DNA from: Bradyrhizobium sp. 200
GTDB lineage: Bacteria; Pseudomonadota; Alphaproteobacteria; Rhizobiales; Xanthobacteraceae
NCBI RefSeq assembly: GCF_023100945.1
Contig: NZ_CP064689.1
Location: 1,656,001-1,720,000 of the forward strand
Direction: 5' to 3'
Length of the DNA: 64,000 nucleotides
Shown: positions 53,032-62,233 of the stretch, piece after piece
Layout of the letters: every line of letters begins with the position of its first letter
Numbering within the stretch: the stretch's first letter is position 1
Notes under the pieces: model-generated
Databases searched by the model: none
Told to the model about the DNA's origin: nothing
The model's input: the letters and a program-made list of their open reading frames with translations, nothing else
Translations under genes and position numbers: made by a program

Positions 53032-53253
53032 CTAGCGACCGGCCGGTGCCGAGTAACCGCCGGAGTAGCGCGACCAGTAGGGCTGCTCTTGCTGGGCCGG
53101 CCATGAAGCATTCGAATTGCGGTATTGGTCGCTCGCCGGAGCCGGCACGCGAACCACCTTCTTTGGGTGATGACGCTCGGCGGCAGCGGCGAACTGGACT
53201 GTCGCGCCGGCAATCAGTGCGGTGCCGAGAACGGCGAGAATGGTTTTACGCAT
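53032..53253 (-). CDS. small secreted protein, unknown function
   Basis: 73 residues: signal peptide about 1-24 (TILAVLGTALIAGATVQFAAA), then a short polar His/Lys/Pro and Tyr/Ser-rich tail (ERHHPKKVVRVPAPASDQY; PYWSRYSGGYSAPAGR). GAGGAG lies 10 bp before the ATG. Convergent with the tRNA gene, 166 bp away. No family known to me. Confidence 0.7.
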   Translation of the reverse strand: MRKTILAVLGTALIAGATVQFAAAAERHHPKKVVRVPAPASDQYRNSNASWPAQQEQPYWSRYSGGYSAPAGR

Positions 53254-53498
53254 GGTAGTTTCTCCTCAGGCGCTCTGTGGGGCGGAGGTAACGTGCCTCA
53301 CGCATCAGTGCTGTACTCACACATAATGATGGCTTGGGCTGTCCGGTGCGATCGCAGCCATCACGAAGCGGCGAGCAAATTTCTTGATCAGAAGGCGAGT
53401 GCGGCTAAATATTCAGCAGTTGAATCCTGCCCCGCTATACTAGACTTGCCGCAACCGGTCCGATCGGGTCGGGAAAGCGCGTGCCGTGAGTCCGACCG

Positions 53499-53786
53499 AT
53501 GAAGAAATGGCTGATATTCGTAGCGCTGATTGCGTCGCCGGCTTGGGCGCAAACTCAATTGACGCCCAAGATCAAGAGCGCAACCGCACGCACCGATTCC
53601 TGCGCGCCCATCGGCAAGACCGCAAAGGGCGAACTGGTCTATTCGATGAAATGCGACAATCTGCCGGCGCCACCCGCACCACCGCCGCAGGCCGAGGTCA
53701 GGGATGCCGCGCCACCGCCGGAACCGGAGATTCGCAGAACCGGCCTGTTTGGCTGGTCGTATGATCGCAGGAAGCCCGACGAGTGA
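53499..53786 (+). CDS. small secreted protein, unknown function
   Basis: 95 residues: signal peptide about 1-17 (KKWLIFVALIASPAWAQ), two cysteines (TDSCAPIGKTAKGELVYSMK, then C), a proline-rich stretch and a terminal GLFGWSYDRRKPDE. Stands alone, divergent from the secreted protein gene at 53032-53253. Function unknown. Confidence 0.7.
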   Translation: MKKWLIFVALIASPAWAQTQLTPKIKSATARTDSCAPIGKTAKGELVYSMKCDNLPAPPAPPPQAEVRDAAPPPEPEIRRTGLFGWSYDRRKPDE

Positions 53787-53800
53787 TTGGCTGACGGTCG

Positions 53801-53855
53801 GACCCGTTGGTTCCCTTGCGCAAACGCTTCGCGTTTGTCGCAGGCAATGACGAAG
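53801..53855. repeat. remnant of a composite intergenic repeat
   Basis: GACCCGTTGG joins directly to TTCCCTTGCGCAAACGCTTC...CAGGCAATGACG. The first piece is the end of the module in repeats at 11763 and 17430; the second is the right arm of 41688-41800. The left half is missing. It ends one base before the stop of the hydroxylase gene. Confidence 0.75.
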
Positions 53856-53856
53856 C

Positions 53857-56580
53857 TTACTCGCCAAACTTCTCATGTAACAGCGGCCACAGTCGGTCCG
53901 GCTTGAACGGGGTCGCCGTAAAGCGGATACCGGTGGCGTTGGCAATGGCGTTGCCGAGCGCAGCGGCGACCGGGTTGTATGGACTTTCACTCATCGATTT
54001 GGCGCCCATCGGCCCCAGCGCGTCCGACGTGTCGGCGAAGAGCACTTCGGTGCGGGGAACGTCGGCAAAGGATGGCAGATGATAGTCGCGGAATTTGGGA
54101 TTGATGACGCGGCCGGTGTCGTCGATCACCATCTCCTCATAGAGCGCCGCGCCCAGCGATTGGGCAACCCCGCCCTCGACCTGGCCGCGGCATTGCATCG
54201 GATTGGCGACACGGCCGGCATCGGCGGCTTGCACGCTCTTCAGGATCTTGAGTTCGCCGGTGCATTTGTTCACGGCGACACGAAAGCCCTGTACATTGAA
54301 GGCGACGGAGCGCGGCGTGCCTGTCGAATTGCCGCTGGCGCTGAGAACCTTGCCGACCGAGTGCGCGGACGCGGCGAGCAGGGCAAAGGGGGTGCGGCGT
54401 CCGGCACAGACCGTGGCATGGTTGTCGAGGGTGCACGCGTCCGGGCTTTCGCCCAACAATGATGCCGCGAATTGCTTCAGTTGGCCGGCCAGCGCCTCGG
54501 CCGCGGCCTGCGTCGCGCGCCCGGCGACGAAGGTCCCGGCGCTGCCATAGGCGCCGGTGTCGTGGCCGCCATGTGCGGTGTCGGATTGCAAGAGACGGAT
54601 GCGATCGACAGTCGTCGCCAGCGCGGCCGCGGCGATCTGGCGATGCACGGTGCTGGTGCCATTGCCGAATTCGGCGGTGCCGACCGTGAGGTCGAAGCCG
54701 CCATCCTCGCGCAGTGAAATGCTGCAATCGGCGAAATGACCTGCTGGCGGCACGGTGTCGATCATGGTCAACGCGATGCCGTCCCCGGTCAGCCAGTCCG
54801 CGGAGAGCGAGGGCGTCGGCGCCTCGGCGGCCATCGCGCGCTCGACCAGATCGAGGCATTGATCGAGGCCATAGCTGCCATAGAGCACGTCGTGATATTT
54901 GGATTCCGGCGGCGACAGCTTGGGATCGCCGGGTTTGACGATATTGAGGCGGCGCATCTCGAACGGACTGATGCCGAGCTGCTTTGCCAGTTCGTCGATC
55001 GCGGCTTCGACGGCGATCAGGGTTTGCGGCAGGCCGTAACCGCGAAACGCACCTGCCGGAACGGTGTTGGTATAGGCGGCGATGCCGTCGACCTTCTTGT
55101 TCGGGCAGTTATAGACGCCGATGCATTCGCCGACAGAATGAAGCAGCACCGGGCCGGCGTGGTTGCCATAGGCCCCGGTGTTCGAGAGGACGTCGAGCTG
55201 CAGCGCCGTGAGCTTGCCGTCCTTGTCGGCGCCTGCCTTGACGGTGACCTGCATCGGATGCCGCGTCGAGGTCGCGATGAATTGTTCTTCCCGCGTCAGT
55301 TCGAATTTTACCGGGCGGCCGGTCTTGAGCGCTGCCAGCGCAAGAATGTCCTCGACGAACATTTCCTGCTTGCCGCCGAACCCACCGCCGACGCGCTCAC
55401 AGAACACCCGCACCTTGTCGGGCGGCAGATGGAACAGGTCGGCCAGCGTGCGCCGAGTCAGGAATGGCACCTGCGTGCTGGAGCGGACATTGAGGATTCC
55501 GTCGGCATCGACCCAGGCAAGGCCGCCATGGGTTTCCAGCGCCGCATGCTGGACCCGCTGCGTCGTAAAAGTACCTTCATAGGTGACGGCGGCCTGCGCC
55601 AGTGCGCTCGCGACATCGCCAAATTCGCCATGGGTTTCCGCCACGATATTGCGGCCTGCGTTCGCGACGCGGTTTGCCGGCGTCTTGTCGCCGTGAATCG
55701 CAGGGGCGCCCGGCGCGATGGCGGCTGTGGGGTCGATCACCGCCGGCAGGATTTCGTAGGCGACGTCGAGTTGCCGGCAGCCTTCCTCCGCGGCGGCTTC
55801 GGTCTCGGCGATCACGGCGGCGACCTTCTGTCCGATAAAGCGGACGACATTATCGAGCACACGGGTATCGTCCGGATCCATCCAGTCCCACTCGTGCCGC
55901 GCGGTCGAGAACAGGCGGTCCGGCGCGTCTTCAAACGTCAGCACCATGTGCACGCCGGGAACGCTGAGCGACGCACGCTTGTCGATCGAGATGATTTTTG
56001 CGTGCGGATGCGGCGAACGCAGCATCTTGATATGCAGCATGCCTTCCGGCGCAACATCAAACGTATAGCGTTCCGCGCCGCGCACCACCTGCGGGCCGGC
56101 AGGGGCGGGAAGGCTGCGGCCGAACGCGATGCCGGCCGCAGCGTCCTCGATATTTTTCGTGCCGTTCAGCGCATCCTCGATCGAGCGATAGCCGGTGCAA
56201 CGACAGATATTGCCTTTCAGCGAAGCGCCGAGGTCCTGCCGCTGCGCCTGGTTCAGCGATGCGCAGGTCAGGATCATGCCTGATGTGCAGAAGCCGCATT
56301 GAAACCCCTGCGCATCCAGAAACGCCTGTTGCATCGGATGCGCGCCGCCATCCGGCGCAAGGCCTTCGATCGTCGTCACGGCGTGACCGTCGGCGCGGAA
56401 GGCCGGGATCAAGCAACTATGCACCGGCTCGCCGTCGATCAGCACGGTGCAGGCGCCGCAATCGCCGGCGTCGCAACCCTTCTTGACGCCGAAATGGCCG
56501 AGTTCGCGCAGGAACGTGCGCAGGCATTGGCCGGGTTGCGGCGCTTCGGAGAACTCCTTGCCGTTGATCTGGAACGTCAT
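53857..56580 (-). CDS. xanthine dehydrogenase-family molybdenum hydroxylase with fused 2Fe-2S domain
   Basis: 907 residues. About 1-150: plant-type 2Fe-2S cluster (GCDAGDCGACTVLIDGEPVH, then C) and second cluster (CGFCTSGMI; GNICRCTGYRSIEDAL). About 165-905: molybdopterin subunit with YTFDVAPEGMLHIKMLRSPH, VGGGFGGKQEMF and, near the end, the active-site Glu in GAKSMSESPYNPVAAAL. Fusing Fe-S to the Mo subunit while FAD is separate differs from usual XdhA/XdhB. Start ATG 56580, two bases after the FAD gene. Beside 8-oxoguanine deaminase and a nucleoside-type transporter a purine hydroxylase role is likely, though substrate is unproven. Confidence 0.9.
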   Translation of the reverse strand: MTFQINGKEFSEAPQPGQCLRTFLRELGHFGVKKGCDAGDCGACTVLIDGEPVHSCLIPAFRADGHAVTTIEGLAPDGGAHPMQQAFLDAQGFQCGFCTSGMILTCASLNQAQRQDLGASLKGNICRCTGYRSIEDALNGTKNIEDAAAGIAFGRSLPAPAGPQVVRGAERYTFDVAPEGMLHIKMLRSPHPHAKIISIDKRASLSVPGVHMVLTFEDAPDRLFSTARHEWDWMDPDDTRVLDNVVRFIGQKVAAVIAETEAAAEEGCRQLDVAYEILPAVIDPTAAIAPGAPAIHGDKTPANRVANAGRNIVAETHGEFGDVASALAQAAVTYEGTFTTQRVQHAALETHGGLAWVDADGILNVRSSTQVPFLTRRTLADLFHLPPDKVRVFCERVGGGFGGKQEMFVEDILALAALKTGRPVKFELTREEQFIATSTRHPMQVTVKAGADKDGKLTALQLDVLSNTGAYGNHAGPVLLHSVGECIGVYNCPNKKVDGIAAYTNTVPAGAFRGYGLPQTLIAVEAAIDELAKQLGISPFEMRRLNIVKPGDPKLSPPESKYHDVLYGSYGLDQCLDLVERAMAAEAPTPSLSADWLTGDGIALTMIDTVPPAGHFADCSISLREDGGFDLTVGTAEFGNGTSTVHRQIAAAALATTVDRIRLLQSDTAHGGHDTGAYGSAGTFVAGRATQAAAEALAGQLKQFAASLLGESPDACTLDNHATVCAGRRTPFALLAASAHSVGKVLSASGNSTGTPRSVAFNVQGFRVAVNKCTGELKILKSVQAADAGRVANPMQCRGQVEGGVAQSLGAALYEEMVIDDTGRVINPKFRDYHLPSFADVPRTEVLFADTSDALGPMGAKSMSESPYNPVAAALGNAIANATGIRFTATPFKPDRLWPLLHEKFGE

Positions 56581-56582
56581 GC

Positions 56583-57404
56583 TTATGCCGTGCCCTGCAA
56601 TTCGACGCGAATCTCTTCGGCGAGCCGCAACGTCATATGCTTGCGCCATATTGGCTTGCCGTGAACGTCGCTGTGATAGAGGTCGTCGGCAATGCGTTGC
56701 AAAATCGTTTCGCGCAATTCTTTGCTGTTTGGGGTTCCCGCAAAGGACAATCGAACGGGCCGCTTCGTCGATGCCGTAATCGTCAGCGCAAATCCGCCGT
56801 CGCCGGTCACGCTGCCGATCAGAAGTGCCGCCGAGCGACCGACCGGCGTCAGCGAAATCTGGCGGAACGCCGAACGCTGCCTTAGGGCCGCGAGCGGGAT
56901 ATCGATCTGCCGCAACAGATCGCCCGGCACGAGTACGTTGCACTGATCGCCGGTGACGAAATCGGCGACGGGAATTTTCCGCTCGCCGCCGCCGGCTGGC
57001 CAGATCGTGCAGACACCGTCGAGCGCCGAGGTCAGCGAGATCATCGGTCCCGCCGGCAGCGACATGCAGATGTTGCCGCCCACAGTCGCCGTCTTCCAGA
57101 TCTTGAAGGAGGCGAGAAACGCGCGGCAGCACTGGTTGATCAGCGGCGCGGCGATCCATTCCGGAGGGCATGCGAGCGCATCGAGCTGCGCCACTGTACA
57201 GGTCGCTGCGATTGAAAGTTCGGTCTCACGGATGGTCAGCGCCGGCCATTTCAGGTCGGTAAGATCGATCAGCCGCGTCAGATGGACCTGCGGTTCCGAG
57301 AACAGCCAGGTCCCGCCCGCGAGCCAAGCATCGCCTGCCGTCCAAACGGGCAATTGATCCCGCGTCGTGGGATGGGCAACCGCGGCAACGGTGTTCAGGT
57401 CCAT
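56583..57404 (-). CDS. FAD-binding subunit of the molybdenum hydroxylase
   Basis: 273 residues of the CO dehydrogenase/xanthine dehydrogenase FAD subunit family: WLAGGTWLFSEPQVHLTRLI near the N-terminus (FAD loop), then ASFKIWKTATVGGNICMSLP (second FAD motif), and a C-terminal domain. Electrons pass from Mo through 2Fe-2S to this FAD. I chose ATG 57404; an in-frame ATG at 57434 would leave only 7 bases after the predicted sigma-54 transcription start. No strong ribosome site is visible. It is the first gene of the leftward pair. Confidence 0.88.
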   Translation of the reverse strand: MDLNTVAAVAHPTTRDQLPVWTAGDAWLAGGTWLFSEPQVHLTRLIDLTDLKWPALTIRETELSIAATCTVAQLDALACPPEWIAAPLINQCCRAFLASFKIWKTATVGGNICMSLPAGPMISLTSALDGVCTIWPAGGGERKIPVADFVTGDQCNVLVPGDLLRQIDIPLAALRQRSAFRQISLTPVGRSAALLIGSVTGDGGFALTITASTKRPVRLSFAGTPNSKELRETILQRIADDLYHSDVHGKPIWRKHMTLRLAEEIRVELQGTA

Positions 57405-57451
57405 GGGTACACTAATGCTTTCAAGTAGATGCATCTCCGACTATGAAGTCT

Positions 57452-57467
57452 TGCAAGTCCAGCGCCA
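57452..57467 (-). promoter_or_regulatory. sigma-54 promoter of the molybdenum hydroxylase genes
   Basis: Minus strand TGGCGCT-GGAC-TTGCA, 10 of 12 consensus positions with exact GG-N10-GC spacing. Predicted start of transcription about 57441, 37 bp before ATG 57404. Confidence 0.7.
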
Positions 57468-57482
57468 AATTGCCATTCGGAT

Positions 57483-57498
57483 TGGGACGGTCCTTGCA
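57483..57498 (+). promoter_or_regulatory. sigma-54 promoter of the 8-oxoguanine deaminase gene
   Basis: TGGGACG-GTCC-TTGCA, 11 of 12 consensus positions and exact spacing. Predicted start about 57509, 49 bp before the ATG. Its -24 side lies 16-18 bp from that of the leftward promoter. A tandem 14-bp repeat (57485-57498 and 57499-57512, 13 of 14 equal) overlaps it. Confidence 0.75.
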
Positions 57499-57557
57499 GG
57501 ACGGTCATTGCAAGAGGATGCCGTTCGCAACCACGCCTTCGCAAATCAGGTGGGATC

Positions 57558-58907
57558 ATGGACCAAACGCAGGCGATCTGGATCAGGGATCCCCTTTCTA
57601 TTCTCGCTGACGGCGCCGAGCGCGGCGTCGTGGTCAGCGGCGGCAAGATCGTCGAACTGGTGCCGCGCGGCCGGGAGCCGGTGACGGCAAATGCCGCCGC
57701 CTATGACGCCGGTAGCCATGTCGTGCTGCCGGGATTGATCAATACGCATCACCATTTCTACCAGACGCTGACGCGGGCACTCCCGGCGGCGCTGGACCGC
57801 GAATTGTTCCCGTGGCTACAGGCACTCTATCCGGTCTGGGCGCGGCTGACGCCGGAATCGCTCCACCTGGGCGTCACCGTAGCTATGTCGGAACTGCTGC
57901 TGTCGGGCTGCACCACCACGACCGATCACCATTATGTGTTTCCGGCCGGGCTCGAGGACGCTGTCGACATCGAGGTCGCCGCCGCGCAGCTTCTCGGTAT
58001 CCGCGTGCTGCTGACGCGCGGCTCGATGAACCGCTCGCAGAAGGATGGCGGTCTGCCGCCCGACAGCGTGGTGCAGGACGAGGATACGATTTTGGCCGAC
58101 AGCGAACGCGTGGTGGCAAAACACCACCAGCGCGGCGAAGATGCGATGACGCAGATCGCGCTGGCGCCATGCTCGCCGTTTTCAGTGACGACCTCGCTGA
58201 TGCGTGCGACCGCCACGCTTGCTGACAAGCTCGACGTCCGCCTGCATACGCATCTGGCCGAGACCGAGGACGAGAACAAGTTCTGTGAGCAGATGCATGG
58301 CTGCCGGCCACTCGACTATCTCGAACAATGCGGCTGGCTCAACGCCCGCACATGGCTGGCGCACGGCATCTTCTTTAACGCGGACGAGATGAAGCGGCTC
58401 GGCAAGGCCAAAACTGCCATCAGCCATTGCGCATGCAGCAACCAGATCCTGGCGTCGGGTTGCTGTCCGGTCTGTGAGATGGAGGAGGCGGGGGTTTCGA
58501 TCGGGCTCGGCGTCGACGGCTCGGCGTCGAACGACGAATCCAACCTGATGCAGGAAGTCCGCGCTGCCTTCCTGCTGCAACGGGCACGCTACGGCGTCGG
58601 CCGTGTCAGCCACAAGGACGCGCTGCGCTGGGCCACCAGGGGCTCGGCGGCCTGCATCGGGCGGCCCGAGCTCGGCGAAATTGCGGTCGGGAAGGTTGCC
58701 GACCTCGCGCTGTTCAAACTCGACGAACTGCGTTTCTCCGGCCATGGCGACCCCTTGGCCGCTCTGGTGCTGTGCGGCGCGCATCGCGCCGATCGGGTGA
58801 TGGTTGGCGGCAACTGGGTGGTGAGGGACGGCGCGATCCCCGGTCTCGATGTGCCCGATTTGATCCGCCGGCACAGCGCCGCCGCGCGCGCGATGCATGA
58901 GGGATGA
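57558..58907 (+). CDS. 8-oxoguanine deaminase (amidohydrolase family)
   Basis: 449 residues. Metal ligands H64 and H66 in LPGLINTHHHFYQTLTRALP, then a His in LHTHLAETEDENKFCEQ, a His in WLAHGIFFNADEMKRL and Asp in GLGVDGSASNDESNLMQE. This pattern, close to atrazine chlorohydrolase/TrzN relatives, fits 8-oxoguanine deaminase, which yields uric acid and ammonia; cytosine- or isoguanine-type activity is an alternative. GGTGGGA precedes the ATG. It is divergent from the hydroxylase genes and has its own sigma-54 promoter. Confidence 0.87.
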   Translation: MDQTQAIWIRDPLSILADGAERGVVVSGGKIVELVPRGREPVTANAAAYDAGSHVVLPGLINTHHHFYQTLTRALPAALDRELFPWLQALYPVWARLTPESLHLGVTVAMSELLLSGCTTTTDHHYVFPAGLEDAVDIEVAAAQLLGIRVLLTRGSMNRSQKDGGLPPDSVVQDEDTILADSERVVAKHHQRGEDAMTQIALAPCSPFSVTTSLMRATATLADKLDVRLHTHLAETEDENKFCEQMHGCRPLDYLEQCGWLNARTWLAHGIFFNADEMKRLGKAKTAISHCACSNQILASGCCPVCEMEEAGVSIGLGVDGSASNDESNLMQEVRAAFLLQRARYGVGRVSHKDALRWATRGSAACIGRPELGEIAVGKVADLALFKLDELRFSGHGDPLAALVLCGAHRADRVMVGGNWVVRDGAIPGLDVPDLIRRHSAAARAMHEG

Positions 58908-58920
58908 GGGTGGCAGTGTC

Positions 58921-58999
58921 CGTCATTGCGAGCGAAGCGAAGCAATCCATACCTCAGCGCAAAGAAAAAATGGATTGCTTCGCTTCGCTCGCAATGACG
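58921..58999. repeat. symmetric CGTCATTGCGAGCGAAGCG repeat
   Basis: Inverted arms of about 30 bp, CGTCATTGCGAGCGAAGCGA...GCAATCCAT and ATGGATTGC...TCGCTCGCAATGACG, around a short A-rich centre. The simplest copy of the family whose composite forms lie at 11695, 38146, 41688 and 53801. It sits between convergent genes. Confidence 0.9.
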
Positions 59000-59081
59000 A
59001 AAATGTGGCTTCGGCCTGACAATCAAGAGAAAGGTCCGAGCATTGCTGCCCGGACCCCGTTCGTCTCGTAATGAACCGCCC

Positions 59082-60161
59082 CTATTTCCCGGGAATCTTC
59101 TCGTCGATGCCTTTCACATAAAAATTCATGCCGAGCACCTGGCCATCGTCGAGATGGGTGCCACCCTTGCATTCGACTTCCTTGCCGTCCTGGCTGACGA
59201 TCGGGCACTTGAACGGCTGCAGCTTGCCTTCGATGATCGCAGCTTCGGTCTCCATCGCCAGCTTCTTCACGTCGTCGGGCATGTTGGTGTAGGGCGCCAT
59301 CACGACGAGTTTGCTCTTCAGGCCGCCCCAGAAGTCTTCCGACTTCCAGGTGCCGTCGAGCTCGGCCTTGACGCGCTCGATATAATAGGGGCCCCAATTG
59401 TTCATGGTCGAGGTGAGCTGTGCCTTCGGTCCGAACTTGATCATTTCGGAATCCTGGCCGAAGGCCAGCTTGCCGCGCTCGGCGGCAACTTGCATCGCGG
59501 CCGGGCTGTCGGTGTGCTGCATGACGATGTCGGCGCCCTGGTCGATCAGCGCCTTGGCGGCGTCGGCCTCCTTGCCGGGATCGAACCAGGTGTTGGCCCA
59601 GATGATCTTGACCTTGATGTTGGGGTTGATCGTCTGTGCGCCGAGCATGGTGGCGTTGATGCCGGAGATCACCTCGGGAATCGGGAACGAGGCGATATAG
59701 CCGAGCACGCCGGATTTCGACATCTTGGCGGCGATGATGCCCTGGATGTAGCGGCCCTCATAGAACCGGCCGGAATAAGTCGACATGTTAGCGTTGCGCT
59801 TGTAGCCGGTGGCATGCTCGAAATGCACGTTCGGATATTTCTTGGCGACTTTCAGCGTCGGCTCCATATAGCCGAACGATGTCGTGAAGATCAGCTTGTT
59901 GCCGGCGCGTGCCAGTTGCTCGATCGAGCGTTCGGAGTCCGGGCCCTCGCTGACATTCTCCAGAAACGTAGTTTCGACCTTGTCGCCGAATTCCTTGAGC
60001 ATGGCGAGGCGTCCAAGGTCGTGCTGGTAGGTCCAGCCGAGATCGCCGACGGGTCCGAGATAGATGAATCCGACCTTGAGTTTGTCGGCGGCGGAAGCGC
60101 CGAACAGCCCTGCTCCGATAACGAGCAGCGCTGCAGTCGCCGCGATGAGAATCTTTTTCAT
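59082..60161 (-). CDS. BMP-family ABC transporter substrate-binding protein (nucleoside/purine type)
   Basis: 359 residues: signal peptide about 1-24 (ILIAATAALLVIGAGLFGASA), then KLKVGFIYLGPVGDLGWTYQ, the BMP/PnrA-type start, with NKLIFTTSFGYMEPTLKVAK, FYEGRYIQGIIAAKMSKSG and GADIVMQHTDSPAAMQ. This family binds nucleosides or purines. Start ATG 60161 with GGAG 6 bp upstream. It is the last gene of the leftward transporter operon, 76 bp after a permease gene; that gap may allow extra regulation. Confidence 0.92.
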   Translation of the reverse strand: MKKILIAATAALLVIGAGLFGASAADKLKVGFIYLGPVGDLGWTYQHDLGRLAMLKEFGDKVETTFLENVSEGPDSERSIEQLARAGNKLIFTTSFGYMEPTLKVAKKYPNVHFEHATGYKRNANMSTYSGRFYEGRYIQGIIAAKMSKSGVLGYIASFPIPEVISGINATMLGAQTINPNIKVKIIWANTWFDPGKEADAAKALIDQGADIVMQHTDSPAAMQVAAERGKLAFGQDSEMIKFGPKAQLTSTMNNWGPYYIERVKAELDGTWKSEDFWGGLKSKLVVMAPYTNMPDDVKKLAMETEAAIIEGKLQPFKCPIVSQDGKEVECKGGTHLDDGQVLGMNFYVKGIDEKIPGK

Positions 60162-60237
60162 GGAGTTCTCCGTTTTACTGACGGGTGGGCGGTCTCTCCC
60201 GCTGCGCGGCGCCCCGTCGCGCGCGCTTCGGGCACGT

Positions 60238-61155
60238 TTACCGGTCGGGCACGAAGACGGTCCCGAGCGCCGCAGGCGCGGTCGAGCCACCGGTTCGTGC
60301 ACGTGAAATCAGGACAAGGACAACGACGGTCGCGAGATAGGGCAATGCCGACATGAATTGCGATGGAATACCGACACCCCAGCCTTGCGCATGAAGCTGC
60401 AGGATCGTCACCGCGCCGAACAGATAGGCGCCGATCACGAGGCGTCCCGGCAGCCAGGACGCGAACACGACCAGTGCCAGCGCGATCCATCCGCGCCCGG
60501 CCGTCATGCCTGGGATGAAGAACGGCGTGTAGGCGAGCGGCAGATAGGCGCCGGCGAGGCCCGCGCAAGCGCCGCCGAACATCACCGCGAACATCCGGAT
60601 CCTGAGCACGGGATAACCGAGCGCATGCGCTGAAGCGTGATTGTCGCCTGCGGCCCGCAGGATCAGGCCGGCCCGCGTCCTGTAAAGGAAGAACCAGACG
60701 CCGGCGACCAGTGCCAGCGAGAAGTATACGAAGGCGTCCTCGCCGAATAAAATACGCCCGATCAGCGGGATATCGGTGAGGCCGGGAATATAAAGATGCG
60801 GCGCCAGCGAAATCTTTTCGCCGACGAAGCGGGAGCCGATCAAGCCGGAAAGGCCGATTCCGAGAATGGTCAGCGCAAGGCCGGTGGCGACCTGGTTGAC
60901 TGCAAGTCCCAGCGTCATCAGCGCGAAGATCAGCGACATCAGCACGCCGGCGACGATGCCGCACAGCGCGCCGATGATGACCGAGCCGGAGAGCCAGGCG
61001 CCGCCGAAGCCGCAGGCCGCGCCGACGATCATCATGCCCTCGACACCGAGGTTGAGCACGCCGGAACGTTCGGTCACGAGTTCGCCGGTCGCAGCCAGCA
61101 GCAGCGGCGTGGAAGCCGCCAGCACCGCAAGGACGATGGCCTCAATGAGCCCCAC
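60238..61155 (-). CDS. BMP-type ABC transporter permease (second)
   Basis: 305 residues with about eight membrane helices: [40 protein letters not shown] (family signature), [20 protein letters not shown] and [23 protein letters not shown] start at 61155, 7 bp after AAAGG, inside the end of the previous permease gene (14-bp overlap). Confidence 0.92.
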   Translation of the reverse strand: MGLIEAIVLAVLAASTPLLLAATGELVTERSGVLNLGVEGMMIVGAACGFGGAWLSGSVIIGALCGIVAGVLMSLIFALMTLGLAVNQVATGLALTILGIGLSGLIGSRFVGEKISLAPHLYIPGLTDIPLIGRILFGEDAFVYFSLALVAGVWFFLYRTRAGLILRAAGDNHASAHALGYPVLRIRMFAVMFGGACAGLAGAYLPLAYTPFFIPGMTAGRGWIALALVVFASWLPGRLVIGAYLFGAVTILQLHAQGWGVGIPSQFMSALPYLATVVVLVLISRARTGGSTAPAALGTVFVPDR

Positions 61156-62233
61156 TGGACACCTTTGGCGACGCGAAAACGAGCCTGAACCGGTACAGGA
61201 TGAGAGAATCGCACGCGAGCACGTAGAACAGCAGAATGCCCTGGAAGACCTTGGTGACATCCAACGGGATTTTCATTGCGATCTGCGCCTGCTCGCCGCC
61301 GATGAAGGTGAGCGCCAGGAAAAGTCCTGCAATTAATATTCCAACCGGGTTCAACCGCCCCAGGAACGCAACGATGATCGCGGTGAAGCCGTAGCCGGGC
61401 GAGATCCCGGGCTGCAGATGTCCGACGGGACCTGCGACCTCGATGATCCCGGCAAGGCCTGCCAGCGCGCCCGAAATCGCGAAGGTCAGCAGGATCAACT
61501 GGTTGGAGTTGAAACCACCGAAGCGCGCGGCGCGCGGGGCGGCGCCGACGACGCGGATTTCAAAGCCCTTGATGGTCTTGCCTAGCAGCACCGCGCCCGC
61601 GGCGACGATCACGAGCGCAATGACGCCGCCAAGATGCAGCCGGCCGCCCTCGATCAGCACCGGCACGATGGCGACCGGATCGAATTCGGCCGTGGTCGGG
61701 AAGTTGAAGCCTTTCGGGTCGCGCCACGGACCGCGCACGAGGTAATCGAGCAGGAGGTCGGCGACATAGACCAGCATCAGGCTGGTGAGGATTTCGCTGG
61801 CGCCAAACCTGACCTTGCAGATCGCCGGTATCAGGGCATAGAGCGCGCTGCCGATCGCAGCCAGCACCATCATCGCCGGCAATACCCACGGGCCGGCGTC
61901 GGTGCCCTGCGTCTTCACCGCAAGCCAGCTTCCGGCGACGGCACCGACCAGGAATTGTCCTTCGGCGCCGATATTCCAGGCGTTGGCGAGGTAGCAGAGC
62001 GAGAGGCCGATCGCGATCATCACCAGCGGCGTTGCCTTCACAGCGATCTCCTGCAGCGAATAGCTGTCGGTCAGGGGATCGATGAAGTAGACGCCGAGCG
62101 CGGAAATCGGGTTCTTGCCGAGGATCGCAAACAGGATGCTCATGGTCACGAGCGTCAGGCCGATCGCGATCACGGGCGAGACCAGTGCGATCGTGTTCGA
62201 CCGCTCGGCGCGCTTTTCAAGCACCAACTGCAT
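61142..62233 (-). CDS. BMP-type ABC transporter permease (first)
   Basis: 363 residues, many membrane helices; family motifs LCYLANAWNIGAEGQFLVGA and RVVGAAPRAARFGGFNSNQL. It overlaps the ATPase gene by 17 bp and the next permease gene by 14 bp, so all three are translated together. With the ATPase it forms a nucleoside or purine importer. Confidence 0.92.
   Translation of the reverse strand: MQLVLEKRAERSNTIALVSPVIAIGLTLVTMSILFAILGKNPISALGVYFIDPLTDSYSLQEIAVKATPLVMIAIGLSLCYLANAWNIGAEGQFLVGAVAGSWLAVKTQGTDAGPWVLPAMMVLAAIGSALYALIPAICKVRFGASEILTSLMLVYVADLLLDYLVRGPWRDPKGFNFPTTAEFDPVAIVPVLIEGGRLHLGGVIALVIVAAGAVLLGKTIKGFEIRVVGAAPRAARFGGFNSNQLILLTFAISGALAGLAGIIEVAGPVGHLQPGISPGYGFTAIIVAFLGRLNPVGILIAGLFLALTFIGGEQAQIAMKIPLDVTKVFQGILLFYVLACDSLILYRFRLVFASPKVSSGAH

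Noticed and set aside
54736..56283. 515-codon antisense frame in the molybdenum hydroxylase
   Set aside because: The opposite strand carries complete Fe-S and Mo motifs; this frame has none.
57499..57512. Second tandem unit GGACGGTCATTGCA as another sigma-54 promoter
   Set aside because: GG and GC are 9 bases apart instead of 10, so it is unlikely to be used.
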